This document shows positions 36,371-45,586 of a stretch of 64,000 nucleotides of DNA, piece after piece; positions within the stretch are counted from its first letter, which is position 1, and every line of letters starts with the position of its first letter. The notes beneath the pieces were generated by a model. The model ran no database searches. It was not told where the DNA came from and was given only the letters and a program-made list of their open reading frames with translations. The position numbers were made by a program, and so were the translations under genes. Origin of the DNA: Gammaproteobacteria bacterium (GTDB lineage: Bacteria > Pseudomonadota > Gammaproteobacteria > Steroidobacterales > GCA-2729495); NCBI GenBank assembly GCA_030583605.1, contig CP129466.1, forward strand, positions 937,001 to 1,001,000, read 5' to 3'.

Positions 36371-36952
36371 ATGAACAGCTGCAATCCACCCAATTTCGAC
36401 ATGGTCGACGGCGTGCTCCGTCGCATTGGCGCTGCCGGGGGCGCCCCCGAAGCCCACGGCAGTTTATGCGGGCTGGCGTGTTTCCTGGGTGCGCAGGCGG
36501 GTCGCGTGTGGGTGGCGGGACTGGCTTCCCCGGATGCGGGGCCACCATCGGCTGCCGGCAGCGACGCTGGCGTTCTCGGCGACCTGGCGATGGTCACCGT
36601 CGATGCGCTTTCGCAGGGCGACATGTCCTTCTCGCCGCTTCTGCCACCGGATGATCGTCCGTTGTCGCTGCGCACCGCCGGGCTGGCCGACTGGTGCGCA
36701 GGCTTCATGCACGGGCTCGGCGAGGCGGCTGGCCACCGGGCCGCGCAGGAGGCGCTCGGCGGCGACATCACCCAGGAGGTGATGGCGGACTTCGGCGAGA
36801 TCGCGCGCGTGACGCTCGACGATGAGGAGACCGATCTCGAGGCCGAGACGGCCTATACGGAACTGGTGGAGTTCGTCCGGGTGAGTGTCCAGCTGGTCTT
36901 CGAGGAACTGCACACGGTGCGCGAGAACCTGCCGTCGGCGAGCGTCCACTGA
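36371..36952 (+). CDS. ygfB: UPF0149 protein YgfB
   Basis: A 193-residue UPF0149 protein, helical and acidic, with GSLCGLACFLGAQAG near the start, LADWCAGFMHGLG in the middle and ETAYTELVEFVRVSVQLVFEEL near the end (quoted in part). In Pseudomonas YgfB dampens expression of a cell-wall amidase gene; in general its biochemical activity is unknown. The gene diverges from the zapB-like gene across 134 bases and is followed by pepP, as in E. coli. Confidence 0.9.
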   Translation: MNSCNPPNFDMVDGVLRRIGAAGGAPEAHGSLCGLACFLGAQAGRVWVAGLASPDAGPPSAAGSDAGVLGDLAMVTVDALSQGDMSFSPLLPPDDRPLSLRTAGLADWCAGFMHGLGEAAGHRAAQEALGGDITQEVMADFGEIARVTLDDEETDLEAETAYTELVEFVRVSVQLVFEELHTVRENLPSASVH

Positions 36953-36962
36953 CGTCCTGTCT

Positions 36963-38273
36963 GTGAACCTGGACGAGTTCGCCAAGCGGCGACGACAACT
37001 CATGCAGATGATCGGCCGGGCCGGCATCGCCATCCTGCCGGCTGCGCCGAGTCGCGTTCGCAGCCGCGACGTCGAGTATCCGTACCGGCAGGACAGCGAC
37101 TTCTACTACATCACCGGTTTCGCGGAACCCGAAGCCATCGCGGTGCTGGCGCCGGCGCGCTCGAAGGGCGAATACATTCTCTTCTGCCGCGACCGGGACC
37201 CCACGCGCGAGACCTGGGATGGCGTGCGCGCCGGCCCGGATCGGGCCGTCGCGGATCATGGCGCAGACGATGCTTTTCCCGTGACCGACGTCGACGAGAT
37301 CCTGCCCGGACTGATCGAGCAGTCCGAGCGTGTCTACTACACCATGGGGGCCAACCCCGACTTCGATACCCGGTTGATCGGCTGGGTCAGCGCCCTGCGC
37401 AGCCGGGGCAGCCCGGGCGCGCACACGCCGGACGAGTTCATTGCGCTCGACCACCTGTTGCATGACCTTCGCCTGTACAAAAGCCGCGCCGAGATCGCTA
37501 GCATGCGGCGGGCCGCGGCGGTCGCGGTGAATGCCCATCTGCGGGCCATGGCTTGCTGTCGGCCGGGCCTGTACGAGTACGAAATCGAGGCGGAGTTTCT
37601 CCACGAATTCCGGCGCAACGGCATGCGTCCGTCGTACCTGCCGATCGTCGGTTCAGGGCCGAATTCCTGCGTGCTGCACTACTCGGCCAACGGGCGACAG
37701 ATGCAGAGCGGCGACCTGTTGCTGGTTGATGCCGGCTGCGAGTACGACTGTTATGCGTCGGATGTGACGCGGACCTATCCGGTCAATGCCAGGTTCAGCC
37801 CTGCGCAGCGGGCGATCTACGACATCGTGCTCGAAGCGCACGGGGCGGCGCTCAAGGCGGTTCGTCCCGGTAATCACTGGAACGACCCGCACGATGCAGC
37901 GGTGCGGGTCATCGCCCGTGGACTTCGTCGCCTGGGCTTGCTGGAGGGGACGGTCGCCTCCATCATTCGCTCCGGCGCCTATCGGCAATTTTTCATGCAC
38001 CGCACGGGGCACTGGCTGGGGATGGATGTGCACGACGTTGGTGACTACAAGGTCGGTGACCAGTGGCGCGTCCTGGAGCCGGGGATGACGCTTACGGTGG
38101 AGCCAGGCATCTACATTGCGCCTGGCAGCAAGGGGGTCGCCCGCCGCTGGCAAGGCATAGGTGTGCGCATCGAGGACGACGTGCTCGTGACCAGGGAGGG
38201 CGCGGAGGTGCTGACGAGCGGGCTGCCGCGCAAGCCCGAGGAGATCGAGGCGCTGGTGGGCGCCAGATCATGA
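36963..38273 (+). CDS. pepP: Xaa-Pro aminopeptidase (aminopeptidase P)
   Basis: Manganese enzyme removing N-terminal residues that precede proline. The 436-residue protein has the N-terminal domain (YPYRQDSDFYYITGF) and the pita-bread metal site: DAGCEYDCYASDVTRTYP with two Asp, HRTGHWLGMDVHD with His, TVEPGIYI with Glu and GVRIEDDVLV with Glu. The GTG start at 36963 is ten bases after ygfB. In E. coli ubiH and ubiI follow; here different genes do. Confidence 0.95.
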   Translation: MNLDEFAKRRRQLMQMIGRAGIAILPAAPSRVRSRDVEYPYRQDSDFYYITGFAEPEAIAVLAPARSKGEYILFCRDRDPTRETWDGVRAGPDRAVADHGADDAFPVTDVDEILPGLIEQSERVYYTMGANPDFDTRLIGWVSALRSRGSPGAHTPDEFIALDHLLHDLRLYKSRAEIASMRRAAAVAVNAHLRAMACCRPGLYEYEIEAEFLHEFRRNGMRPSYLPIVGSGPNSCVLHYSANGRQMQSGDLLLVDAGCEYDCYASDVTRTYPVNARFSPAQRAIYDIVLEAHGAALKAVRPGNHWNDPHDAAVRVIARGLRRLGLLEGTVASIIRSGAYRQFFMHRTGHWLGMDVHDVGDYKVGDQWRVLEPGMTLTVEPGIYIAPGSKGVARRWQGIGVRIEDDVLVTREGAEVLTSGLPRKPEEIEALVGARS

Positions 38274-38354
38274 AAGCGGCGATCGTTCCCGGCAGCGCCA
38301 GCGAATGGCTAGACTGGCGCACGCAGAGCATTTGAACCAAGCAGACAGCGGCCC

Positions 38355-39881
38355 GTGTCAGATTACAAGGTTTCCATTTTTGCGTTGCTGCTCGCCGTCG
38401 TGGGCCTGGGCATTTTCGCGTACAAGCTGCGGGTCCTCGGTTTCCCCTTGCAGCCTCATGTGGAAACGCAGACCTGGACGGTGGAGACCCGGGTGGCGTT
38501 CAAAGCCGCCGGCGGGCCGGTCAAGGCGAGCCTGTTCATTCCCGGTCTCACGCCGGGTTTTTCGATCATGGCCGAGAACTTCGTCTCCCGCGGCTTCGGC
38601 TTCACGACCCCCTATGTCAGCGGCGGCCGCCAGGTGCAATGGGCGGTGCGCCAGGCGGAGGGAGCGCAGACTCTCTATTACCGGGCGGTGGTCTATCGGG
38701 ATCCGACACGCCTGCAGAGTGACACGACGCCGCCGTTTCCGCCGGTACCCAAGCTGGCAGAGCCGTTCAACACCGCCATGGAGACGCTGGTCGAGCGGGT
38801 GCGCACCCGCTCGGCGGATCCCACCTCATTCACAGCCGAGTTGCTGCAGCAACTGGCCAGGCCCAATGGCGACCAGGAGGTGGAGCTGTTGCTCGGCGAT
38901 GCGCCGGATTCCGTTGATCGCGCCCGAACCGCGATGACGATTCTGGCTGCTGCACGCATCCCCTCGCGGCTGGTGCGCGGCGTGCAGATGACCGCGCGCG
39001 AACGCAATGTCGATGTCGTCCCCTGGCTTGAAGTTCACGATGGCGAGCGCTGGCTTTACTTCGATCCGGTGACGGGCAACGAAGGACTGCCGCCCGATTT
39101 CCTGGTGTGGTGGCGTGGCGAGGATCCGCTGGTGCAACTCGACGGCGGTAGCGACCTCGATGTCGCGGTCTCCATACAGAGCACCGCTGCGGACCCGATC
39201 GTGGTCGCGCGGCGCCGGGCCGAGGCTCACCAGGACCGCATCGGCGAGTTCTCCCTGTTCTCCCTGCCGATTGAGAGCCAGGCCGTGTACGGCGTGTTGC
39301 TCGCAGTGCCGATCGGGGCCCTCGTGGTCGTCATCCTGCGCAACATCATCGGCGTGCAGACTTTCGGGACATTCATGCCGGTGCTGATCGCGCTCGCCTT
39401 CCGCGAGACCAAGCTGCTCTGGGGCGCGCTGCTGTTTTCCGTGCTGGTCGCCATCGGCCTGTCGATCCGCTTCTACATGGAACGGCTACGCCTGCTGCTG
39501 GTGCCACGTCTTGCGGCGGTGCTGACCATCGTCGTGCTGCTGATGGTGTTCGTCAGCCTGGTCAGTCATGAGCTGGGCTTCGAAACGGGGTTGTCCGTCG
39601 GGCTGTTCCCCATGGTGATCCTCACCATGACCATCGAACGCATGTCCATCGTCTGGGAGGAACGCGGGCCCGGCGACGCCACCAAGCAGGGTCTCGGCAG
39701 CCTGATGGTGGCAGCGATCTGCTACCTCGTCATGGGTATAGAACTCGTCGAGCACCTCGTGTTCGTATTCCCGGAGCTGCTGCTGGTGACGCTCGCGGCC
39801 ACGCTGCTCCTTGGGCGATACACCGGCTATCGCCTGACCGAACTGCTCCGGTTTCGCGAGATGCGCAGCGGAGAGGGTTGA
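38355..39881 (+). CDS. Inactive transglutaminase-like domain fused to 7TM region (UUP1-type)
   Basis: A 508-residue membrane protein. An N-terminal helix (VSIFALLLAVVGLGIFAY) precedes a periplasmic transglutaminase-like domain (about 40-290; ILAAARIPSRLVRGVQMTA) that lacks the Cys-His-Asp triad. Seven hydrophobic segments from about 305 to 490 follow (YGVLLAVPIGALVVVILRN and later). This matches proteins annotated as inactive transglutaminase with seven transmembrane helices. Such genes occur beside a RimK-like ATP-grasp gene and often a retropepsin-like protease gene. Here the ATP-grasp gene overlaps its stop (TGATG) and no protease gene is adjacent. The function is unknown. Confidence 0.82.
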   Translation: MSDYKVSIFALLLAVVGLGIFAYKLRVLGFPLQPHVETQTWTVETRVAFKAAGGPVKASLFIPGLTPGFSIMAENFVSRGFGFTTPYVSGGRQVQWAVRQAEGAQTLYYRAVVYRDPTRLQSDTTPPFPPVPKLAEPFNTAMETLVERVRTRSADPTSFTAELLQQLARPNGDQEVELLLGDAPDSVDRARTAMTILAAARIPSRLVRGVQMTARERNVDVVPWLEVHDGERWLYFDPVTGNEGLPPDFLVWWRGEDPLVQLDGGSDLDVAVSIQSTAADPIVVARRRAEAHQDRIGEFSLFSLPIESQAVYGVLLAVPIGALVVVILRNIIGVQTFGTFMPVLIALAFRETKLLWGALLFSVLVAIGLSIRFYMERLRLLLVPRLAAVLTIVVLLMVFVSLVSHELGFETGLSVGLFPMVILTMTIERMSIVWEERGPGDATKQGLGSLMVAAICYLVMGIELVEHLVFVFPELLLVTLAATLLLGRYTGYRLTELLRFREMRSGEG

Positions 39882-40834
39882 TGCTCGGCTGGGCACGGCA
39901 GCTTCGTGAGCGCGGCGTGCTCGGCATGAACGAGCGCAATACCGAGTACATCATGCGGTTCAATCCGCGGCGCCTGTACCCGCTCGTCGATGACAAGCTG
40001 CTGACCAAGGAACTGGCGCTCAAGGCGGGAATCGCGGTGCCGGAGCTCTACGGCGTCATCCGGGCGGAACATGACATCGCCGGCCTGGGGGAACTGGTCC
40101 GCGACCGGCAGGATTTCGCGATCAAGCCCGCACACGGCTCGGGCGGCGACGGCATCATGGTGGTGACCGGGCGCAGCCCGCGCGCGCCGGGGCTGTACCG
40201 CCTGGCCGACGGCAGCGTCATCAGCGAGTCCGAGATCGGCTTTCATCTCTCCAACATCCTGAGCGGGCAGTTCAGCCTCGGCGGGCATCGTGACGTCGCA
40301 CTGCTCGAGTACTGCATCAAGGTTGATCCGCTGTTCTCCGAGTACAGCTTCCAGGGCGTGCCCGATATCCGGGTGATCGTGCTGCGCGGCTATCCGGTCA
40401 TGGCGATGATCCGCCTGCCGACACGGCGGTCGCGCGGCAAGGCCAATCTGCACCAGGGTGCCATTGGTGCCGGGATCGACCTCGCGAGCGGTGTGACCAC
40501 CTACGGCGTACACGGCAACTCACGGGCGATCGAGCATCCCGATACGGGCGCGACCATCGCCGGGCTCGCGATTCCGCGCTGGGAGTATCTGCTCACGCTG
40601 GCGGCGCGATCGTACGAACTCACCGGCCTCGGTTATGTCGGCGTGGATATCGTGCTCGACCGGCGTTTCGGACCGCTCATACTCGAACTGAATGCGCGGC
40701 CCGGGCTGAATATCCAGATCTGCAATCGCGCCGGACTGCGGCTCCGGCTGGAACGGGCGGTGGCGCTGCCGGCAGAGCCAGACATTGCGGCCAGGGTGGC
40801 GAAATCCCGGGAATTGTTTGCCACTGCGGCCTGA
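39881..40834 (+). CDS. Alpha-L-glutamate ligase-like ATP-grasp protein
   Basis: A 318-residue RimK-related ATP-grasp protein. Visible are the central-domain segment DFAIKPAHGSGGDGIMVV with the ATP-binding Lys, the IRVIVLRGYPVMAMIRLP core, and the metal-binding end YVGVDIVLDRRFGPLILELNARPG. It is predicted to join an amino acid to a peptide or protein carboxylate. It starts within the stop of the 7TM gene, so the two are translationally coupled. A membrane-linked peptide-tagging role has been suggested for such gene pairs; the substrate is not known. Confidence 0.85.
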   Translation: MLGWARQLRERGVLGMNERNTEYIMRFNPRRLYPLVDDKLLTKELALKAGIAVPELYGVIRAEHDIAGLGELVRDRQDFAIKPAHGSGGDGIMVVTGRSPRAPGLYRLADGSVISESEIGFHLSNILSGQFSLGGHRDVALLEYCIKVDPLFSEYSFQGVPDIRVIVLRGYPVMAMIRLPTRRSRGKANLHQGAIGAGIDLASGVTTYGVHGNSRAIEHPDTGATIAGLAIPRWEYLLTLAARSYELTGLGYVGVDIVLDRRFGPLILELNARPGLNIQICNRAGLRLRLERAVALPAEPDIAARVAKSRELFATAA

Positions 40835-40935
40835 GCGGCCGTTCCTGTGGCGGCCTGCGCCAGGTCCATGGCGCAGATGCGGTGTTGCTGGTGAGTCGCT
40901 GGCGGTTTCGCTTACACTTGCACGCCTGATCAGGC

Positions 40936-41125
40936 GCGATCGCGGGAGAGAGCCGGTTCACCAGCCGGCCGCCGAAGGCGCAACCCGCCCGGAAACGCTC
41001 AGGCAGAAGGGACCGGGATCGCGGATTGGCTCTGGAGAGTGGCCGGCACGCCGGCCCACCGAAGGGGAGAGGTGGAGGTCGCCGGCCGGCCAGCCACCCG
41101 ATCTCTCAGGTATCAGGACAGAGGG
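40936..41125 (+). ncRNA. Tandem glycine riboswitch
   Basis: Two consecutive glycine aptamers upstream of gcvT. The first spans about 40936-41027 (GGGAGAGAGCC...CCGCCGAAGGCGCAA...CGCTCAGGCAGAAGGGACCG). The second spans about 41028-41125 (GGAGAGTGGCC...CACCGAAGGGGAGAG...CTCTCAGGTATCAGGACAGAG). The paired signatures (GGAGAG, CCGAAGG, CTCAGG, GGACAGAG) are diagnostic. An intrinsic terminator follows directly, so glycine binding should prevent termination and turn on the glycine cleavage genes. Confidence 0.93.
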
Positions 41126-41155
41126 GCGGCAGGCTCGGGCCTGCCGCTTTTTTTT
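41126..41155 (+). terminator. Riboswitch expression-platform terminator
   Basis: GCGGCAGGC-TCGG-GCCTGCCGC, a perfect nine-pair stem, followed by eight T residues. It ends only 12 bases before the gcvT ATG, so termination silences the whole operon. Confidence 0.9.
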
Positions 41156-41167
41156 CGGACGGACGCA

Positions 41168-42259
41168 ATGACCAGGCGCACTCCGCTCTACGAACGCCAC
41201 GTCGCCGCCGGCGCGCAGATGGTGCCCTTCGGTGGCTGGGACATGCCGCTGCGTTACGGTTCGCAGATCGACGAGCACCACGCGGTACGGCGGCGTGCGG
41301 GGGTCTTCGACGTATCGCACATGACCGTGGTGGACGTGAGCGGCGCCGGCGCCGCCGACTTCCTGCGCCGCCTGCTGGCGAACGATGTCGCGCGCCTCGC
41401 CCCGGGCCAGGCCTTGTACAGCTGCATGCTCAATGACAGCGGCGGCGTCATCGACGATCTGATCGTCTACCGGCGGGCGTCGCGCGGTGGCGTGGCCTAT
41501 CGGCTGGTGGTGAATGCAGCGACGCGGGAGAAGGACCTGGACTGGATGCAGGCGGTGGCCGGAACGTTTGCGGCCGAGCTGCGCACGCGCGAGGACCTGG
41601 CGATGATCGCGGTGCAGGGTCCTTCCGCCTGCGACCTCGCCGGTCCGCTGCTGCCGGACGCCGTCACCACCGCTGCGCGCGAACTGGCGCCGTTCAGCGC
41701 GATCGAGGTGGGCAATCTTTTCGTCGCCCGCACCGGCTACACGGGCGAAGACGGCTGGGAGATCCTCCTGCCGGCGGACGAGGCCGCACGGTTGTGGGAT
41801 GCGCTGCTCGAGGCCGGCGTCACGCCCTGCGGTCTCGGGGCGCGAGACACGCTGCGACTGGAGGCCGGCATGAACCTGTACGGCCAGGACATGGACGAAT
41901 CGGTCTCGCCGCTGGTGTCGGCTCTTGCCTGGACGATTGCCTGGGAACCGGCCGGGCGTGAGTTCATCGGCCGCGCGGCGCTGGATCGCGAGCGCGTCAC
42001 TGGCCCTGCGGCGCGCCTCACGGGGCTGGTACTCGCCGAACGTGGTGTGATGCGGCGCGACCAGCGGGTCGTGACACGCGCGGGCGAGGGGCGCATCACC
42101 AGCGGCGGCTTCTCACCGTCCATGAACTGTTCGATCGCCCTGGCGCGCGTGCCGGTCGCAGCAGCGGGCGAGTGCGAGGTGGAGATCCGAGACGTGCTGC
42201 GGCCTGCCCGACTGGTGCGACCGCCGTTCGTGCGCCACGGGCGCGTGCTCGTTACCTGA
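41168..42259 (+). CDS. gcvT: Glycine cleavage system T protein (aminomethyltransferase)
   Basis: Transfers the one-carbon unit from the lipoyl-bound aminomethyl intermediate to tetrahydrofolate and releases ammonia. The 363-residue protein has PFGGWDMPLRYGS, RAGVFDVSHM, LNDSGGVIDDLIVYR, GYTGEDGWEI and GLGARDTLRLEAGMNLYG. The start ATG at 41168 lies right after the riboswitch terminator; longer upstream frames run through the riboswitch and are rejected. gcvH follows. Confidence 0.97.
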   Translation: MTRRTPLYERHVAAGAQMVPFGGWDMPLRYGSQIDEHHAVRRRAGVFDVSHMTVVDVSGAGAADFLRRLLANDVARLAPGQALYSCMLNDSGGVIDDLIVYRRASRGGVAYRLVVNAATREKDLDWMQAVAGTFAAELRTREDLAMIAVQGPSACDLAGPLLPDAVTTAARELAPFSAIEVGNLFVARTGYTGEDGWEILLPADEAARLWDALLEAGVTPCGLGARDTLRLEAGMNLYGQDMDESVSPLVSALAWTIAWEPAGREFIGRAALDRERVTGPAARLTGLVLAERGVMRRDQRVVTRAGEGRITSGGFSPSMNCSIALARVPVAAAGECEVEIRDVLRPARLVRPPFVRHGRVLVT

Positions 42260-42292
42260 CAACGCGGATTAAGAGACAGAGGAACGCAGACC

Positions 42293-42682
42293 ATGGGTGC
42301 ATTGCCCGGCGACCTGAAGTACACGAAGGACCACGAGTGGATCCGCCCCGAGGCGGACGGATCGGTCGTGGTCGGCATTACCGATCACGCCCAGCAGCAA
42401 CTGGGCGAACTCGTATTCGTTGAGCTGCCCGAACCCGGGCGCGCCGTAGCGGCCGCGCAAGCCTGTGCGGTGGTCGAGTCCGTGAAGGCCGCCTCCGATG
42501 TCTATGCGCCGCTGGCAGGCACGATCATCGCTGCCAACGAAGCCCTGGCCGCGGAGCCCGGTCTGGTGAACAGCAGCCCGTACGAACAAGGCTGGCTGTT
42601 CCGGTTGCAGACGGCAAACGCGGGCCTGGAAGGTCTGCTCGATGCCGCTGCGTATCAGCGGCTGCTCGACGCAGAAGGCTGA
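42293..42682 (+). CDS. gcvH: Glycine cleavage system H protein
   Basis: Lipoyl-carrying shuttle protein of the glycine cleavage complex. The 129 residues include [12 protein letters not shown], the lipoylation site [13 protein letters not shown] with the modified Lys, and [13 protein letters not shown]. It is placed 33 bases after gcvT and 14 before gcvPA. Confidence 0.97.
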   Translation: MGALPGDLKYTKDHEWIRPEADGSVVVGITDHAQQQLGELVFVELPEPGRAVAAAQACAVVESVKAASDVYAPLAGTIIAANEALAAEPGLVNSSPYEQGWLFRLQTANAGLEGLLDAAAYQRLLDAEG

Positions 42683-42696
42683 TCGGGTAACCGTCC

Positions 42697-44070
42697 GTGC
42701 CTTTCATCCCCCATACCGGCGAAGAAATCGCGTCGATGCTCGGTGCCATTGGTGCCGGCAGCATCGAGGATCTCTTCGATGAGATTCCCGCCCGCCTGCG
42801 CGTGCCCGGGTTGCCGCAGATCGGGCCGGGGCTCACGGAGGCGGAGATCACCCGGCTCATGACCGCGCGGGCCAGCGCGGATGCGCGTGCGCTGTGCTTC
42901 ATTGGCGCCGGCGCCTACGATCACTACATCCCCGCGGCGGTCTGGGAGTTGACCACCCGCGGTGAGTTCTACAGCGCCTATACCCCCTACCAGGCCGAGG
43001 CGAGCCAGGGGACGCTGCAGCTCCTCTACGAGTTCCAGTCCATGATCGCGAGCCTCACCGGGCTCGACGTGTCCAATGCGTCGCTCTACGACGGCGCAAC
43101 GGCATTCGCCGAGGCCTGCCTCATGGCGGTGCGGGCCAATCGCGCCACGCGCTCGCGGCGAATCCTGAGTACCCGCGCCATGTCGCCGTTGTACCGCTCG
43201 GTTGCCCGGGCGATTCTTTCCGGCCAGGGTGTGGAGCTGGTCGAGTTGCCGCAGCAGCAGGGTGTTACCGCCCGCGAAGCGCTCGCTGCGATCAGCGGCG
43301 AGTTCGCCGCGCTGGCGATCCAGCAGCCGACCTTTCTCGGCGGGCTGGAGGCCGTGGACGAACTGACGGACTGGGCGCACGAGCGCAACATGCTGGTGAT
43401 CGGCGTCTGCCATCCGACCATGCTCGCGCTGCTCAGGCCGCCGGGAGTCTGGGGGCGCAGCGGCGCCGACATTGCCTGCGGCGAGGGGCAGCCACTTGGT
43501 ATCCCCCTGTCCTCCGGCGGCCCGTACTTCGGCTACCTCGCCTGCCGCATGCCGCTGGTCCGGCAGATGCCGGGGCGCATCGTCGGCCGGACTCTGGACG
43601 TGGACGGGAGGCCGGGCTTCACGCTGACCCTGCAGGCGAGAGAGCAGCACATCAGGCGCTCCAAGGCGACGTCCAATATCTGCACGAACCAGGGCCTGAT
43701 GGTGACGGCGGCGACGATCTTCATGTCGCTGCTGGGGTCCGAGGGGCTGCGCCGGCTGGCCGCGCAATGCCACGCCAACACGCGCGCGCTGGCGAACGCG
43801 CTCTCCAGGCTGCCCGGCGTGAACGTGGCGTTCGAGCCCTATTGCCATGAGGTGGTGCTGCGCTTCGATCGACCCGTTGCCCCGATCCTGCAGGGTCTGG
43901 CAGCGCGTGACATTCTCGGTGGCTTCGATCTTTCGGCCGACTACCCGGAGTTCGGGCCCGCATTGCTCGTGTGCGCCACCGAGACACGTACCGCAGCCGA
44001 CATCGAACATTACGCCGCGACTCTGCGGGGGCTGCTGGCCGCCCCGATGCGCGCGCGCGGCGGTGCCTGA
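42697..44070 (+). CDS. gcvPA: Glycine dehydrogenase (decarboxylating) subunit 1
   Basis: Alpha subunit of the split P protein that decarboxylates glycine and loads the H protein. The 457-residue sequence begins [19 protein letters not shown] and has the typical [30 protein letters not shown] and the [18 protein letters not shown] loop (split in two for length). The pyridoxal phosphate lysine is in the other subunit. The use of split gcvPA/gcvPB, not the fused GcvP of E. coli, is a useful lineage marker. Confidence 0.96.
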   Translation: MPFIPHTGEEIASMLGAIGAGSIEDLFDEIPARLRVPGLPQIGPGLTEAEITRLMTARASADARALCFIGAGAYDHYIPAAVWELTTRGEFYSAYTPYQAEASQGTLQLLYEFQSMIASLTGLDVSNASLYDGATAFAEACLMAVRANRATRSRRILSTRAMSPLYRSVARAILSGQGVELVELPQQQGVTAREALAAISGEFAALAIQQPTFLGGLEAVDELTDWAHERNMLVIGVCHPTMLALLRPPGVWGRSGADIACGEGQPLGIPLSSGGPYFGYLACRMPLVRQMPGRIVGRTLDVDGRPGFTLTLQAREQHIRRSKATSNICTNQGLMVTAATIFMSLLGSEGLRRLAAQCHANTRALANALSRLPGVNVAFEPYCHEVVLRFDRPVAPILQGLAARDILGGFDLSADYPEFGPALLVCATETRTAADIEHYAATLRGLLAAPMRARGGA

Positions 44071-44079
44071 GGGAGTGAC

Positions 44080-45561
44080 ATGAAGGGCGAAGCACTGATC
44101 TTCGATCTCTCGCGCTCCGGCCGGCGCGCGACTTCGCACGCGCCGGCCGTGATGGCCGACATCGGCGCTCTGCCGGCTGCCGCGCTGCGCCGTGATCCGC
44201 CGCTGCTGCCGGAGGTGTCGGAGCTGCAGGCGGTACGGCATTTCACGCGCCTCTCGCAGCTCAATTTTTCCATCGACACGCACTTCTACCCGCTCGGCTC
44301 CTGCACGATGAAATACAACCCGCGGGCCTCGAACACGCTCGCGATGCTGCCCGGGTTTCTCGCGCGCCACCCTCTCGGTGCGGTGGAGCACGGCCAGGGC
44401 TTTCTTGCCTGCATGCACGAATTGCAGGAGATGCTCAAGGCGGTAACCGGCATGGCAGCGGTGTCACTGACGCCCATGGCCGGGGCGCAGGGCGAGTTCG
44501 CGGGCGTGGCCATGATCCGGGCTTATCATCGCGCGCGCGGTGACGAGGCGCGCCGGGTCATCATCGTCCCCGACGCGGCTCACGGCACCAATCCGGCCAC
44601 CGCCACGATGTGTGGCTTCGACGTGCGCGAGATCCCGACGGACGACGCCGGCGATGTGGACCTCGATGCCCTGCGCCAGGCGGTAGGCGCGGATACCGCG
44701 GGCATCATGCTCACGAATCCCTCCACGCTGGGTGTCTTCGAGCGCCGTATCGAGGACCTCGCCGGGATCGTTCACGCCGCCGGCGGGTTGCTCTACTACG
44801 ACGGCGCCAACCTGAACGCGATCCTGGGCCGCGCGCTACCCGCCGCGATGGGATTCGACGTCGTGCACATCAACCTGCACAAGACGTTCTCGACTCCGCA
44901 TGGGGGCGGCGGTCCCGGTTCGGGCGTTGTGGCGGTGAACACGAAGCTCGAGCCGTACCTGCCGGTGCCGATCGTCGGTTGCGAAGCTGGCCGCTACGGC
45001 TGGCTCACCGAGGCCGAGCGCCCGCAGACGATCGGCCGGCTCTCCGCATTCATGGGCAATGCGGGGATCCTCCTGCGCGCGTACGTCTATATGCGGCTGC
45101 TCGGAGCCTCGGGCATGCGTCGTGTTTCGGGGTTCGCTACGCTCAACGCGAACTACCTGATGGCGCAGTTGCGTGCAGCGGGTTTCGAGATTGCCTTCCC
45201 GCAGCGTCGCGCGAGCCACGAGTTCATCGTTTCGCTGAAGGGCATTGCCCGCGAGACCGGAGTCACCGCGATGGATTTCGCCAAGGCGCTGCTCGACCAC
45301 GGCTATCACGCGCCGACGACCTACTTTCCGCTGCTGGTGCCCGAGTGCCTGTTGATCGAGCCCACCGAGACGGAAAGCCGCGAGGAGCTCGACGGCTTTG
45401 CTGCGGCACTCATCGCGATCCGCGATCTCGCGCAGCGCGACCCGGCGGCGGTCAAGGCCGCACCGCGCAGCACGCCGGTCCGCCGCCTCGACGACGTGCG
45501 TGCCGCCAGGGACCTGGACCTCACCTGGCAGGCCAGGCGCGCGCGACCCGACGGGCCATGA
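44080..45561 (+). CDS. gcvPB: Glycine dehydrogenase (decarboxylating) subunit 2
   Basis: Beta subunit of the split P protein, 493 residues, carrying the pyridoxal phosphate lysine in [20 protein letters not shown]. Other segments are [28 protein letters not shown]-type [11 protein letters not shown] and [11 protein letters not shown]. It starts nine bases after gcvPA and ends the riboswitch-controlled operon; the kinase gene follows after 25 bases and may be read through. Confidence 0.96.
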   Translation: MKGEALIFDLSRSGRRATSHAPAVMADIGALPAAALRRDPPLLPEVSELQAVRHFTRLSQLNFSIDTHFYPLGSCTMKYNPRASNTLAMLPGFLARHPLGAVEHGQGFLACMHELQEMLKAVTGMAAVSLTPMAGAQGEFAGVAMIRAYHRARGDEARRVIIVPDAAHGTNPATATMCGFDVREIPTDDAGDVDLDALRQAVGADTAGIMLTNPSTLGVFERRIEDLAGIVHAAGGLLYYDGANLNAILGRALPAAMGFDVVHINLHKTFSTPHGGGGPGSGVVAVNTKLEPYLPVPIVGCEAGRYGWLTEAERPQTIGRLSAFMGNAGILLRAYVYMRLLGASGMRRVSGFATLNANYLMAQLRAAGFEIAFPQRRASHEFIVSLKGIARETGVTAMDFAKALLDHGYHAPTTYFPLLVPECLLIEPTETESREELDGFAAALIAIRDLAQRDPAAVKAAPRSTPVRRLDDVRAARDLDLTWQARRARPDGP

Positions 45562-45586
45562 TGCTGCGTTCCGCAAGGAGACTGAT

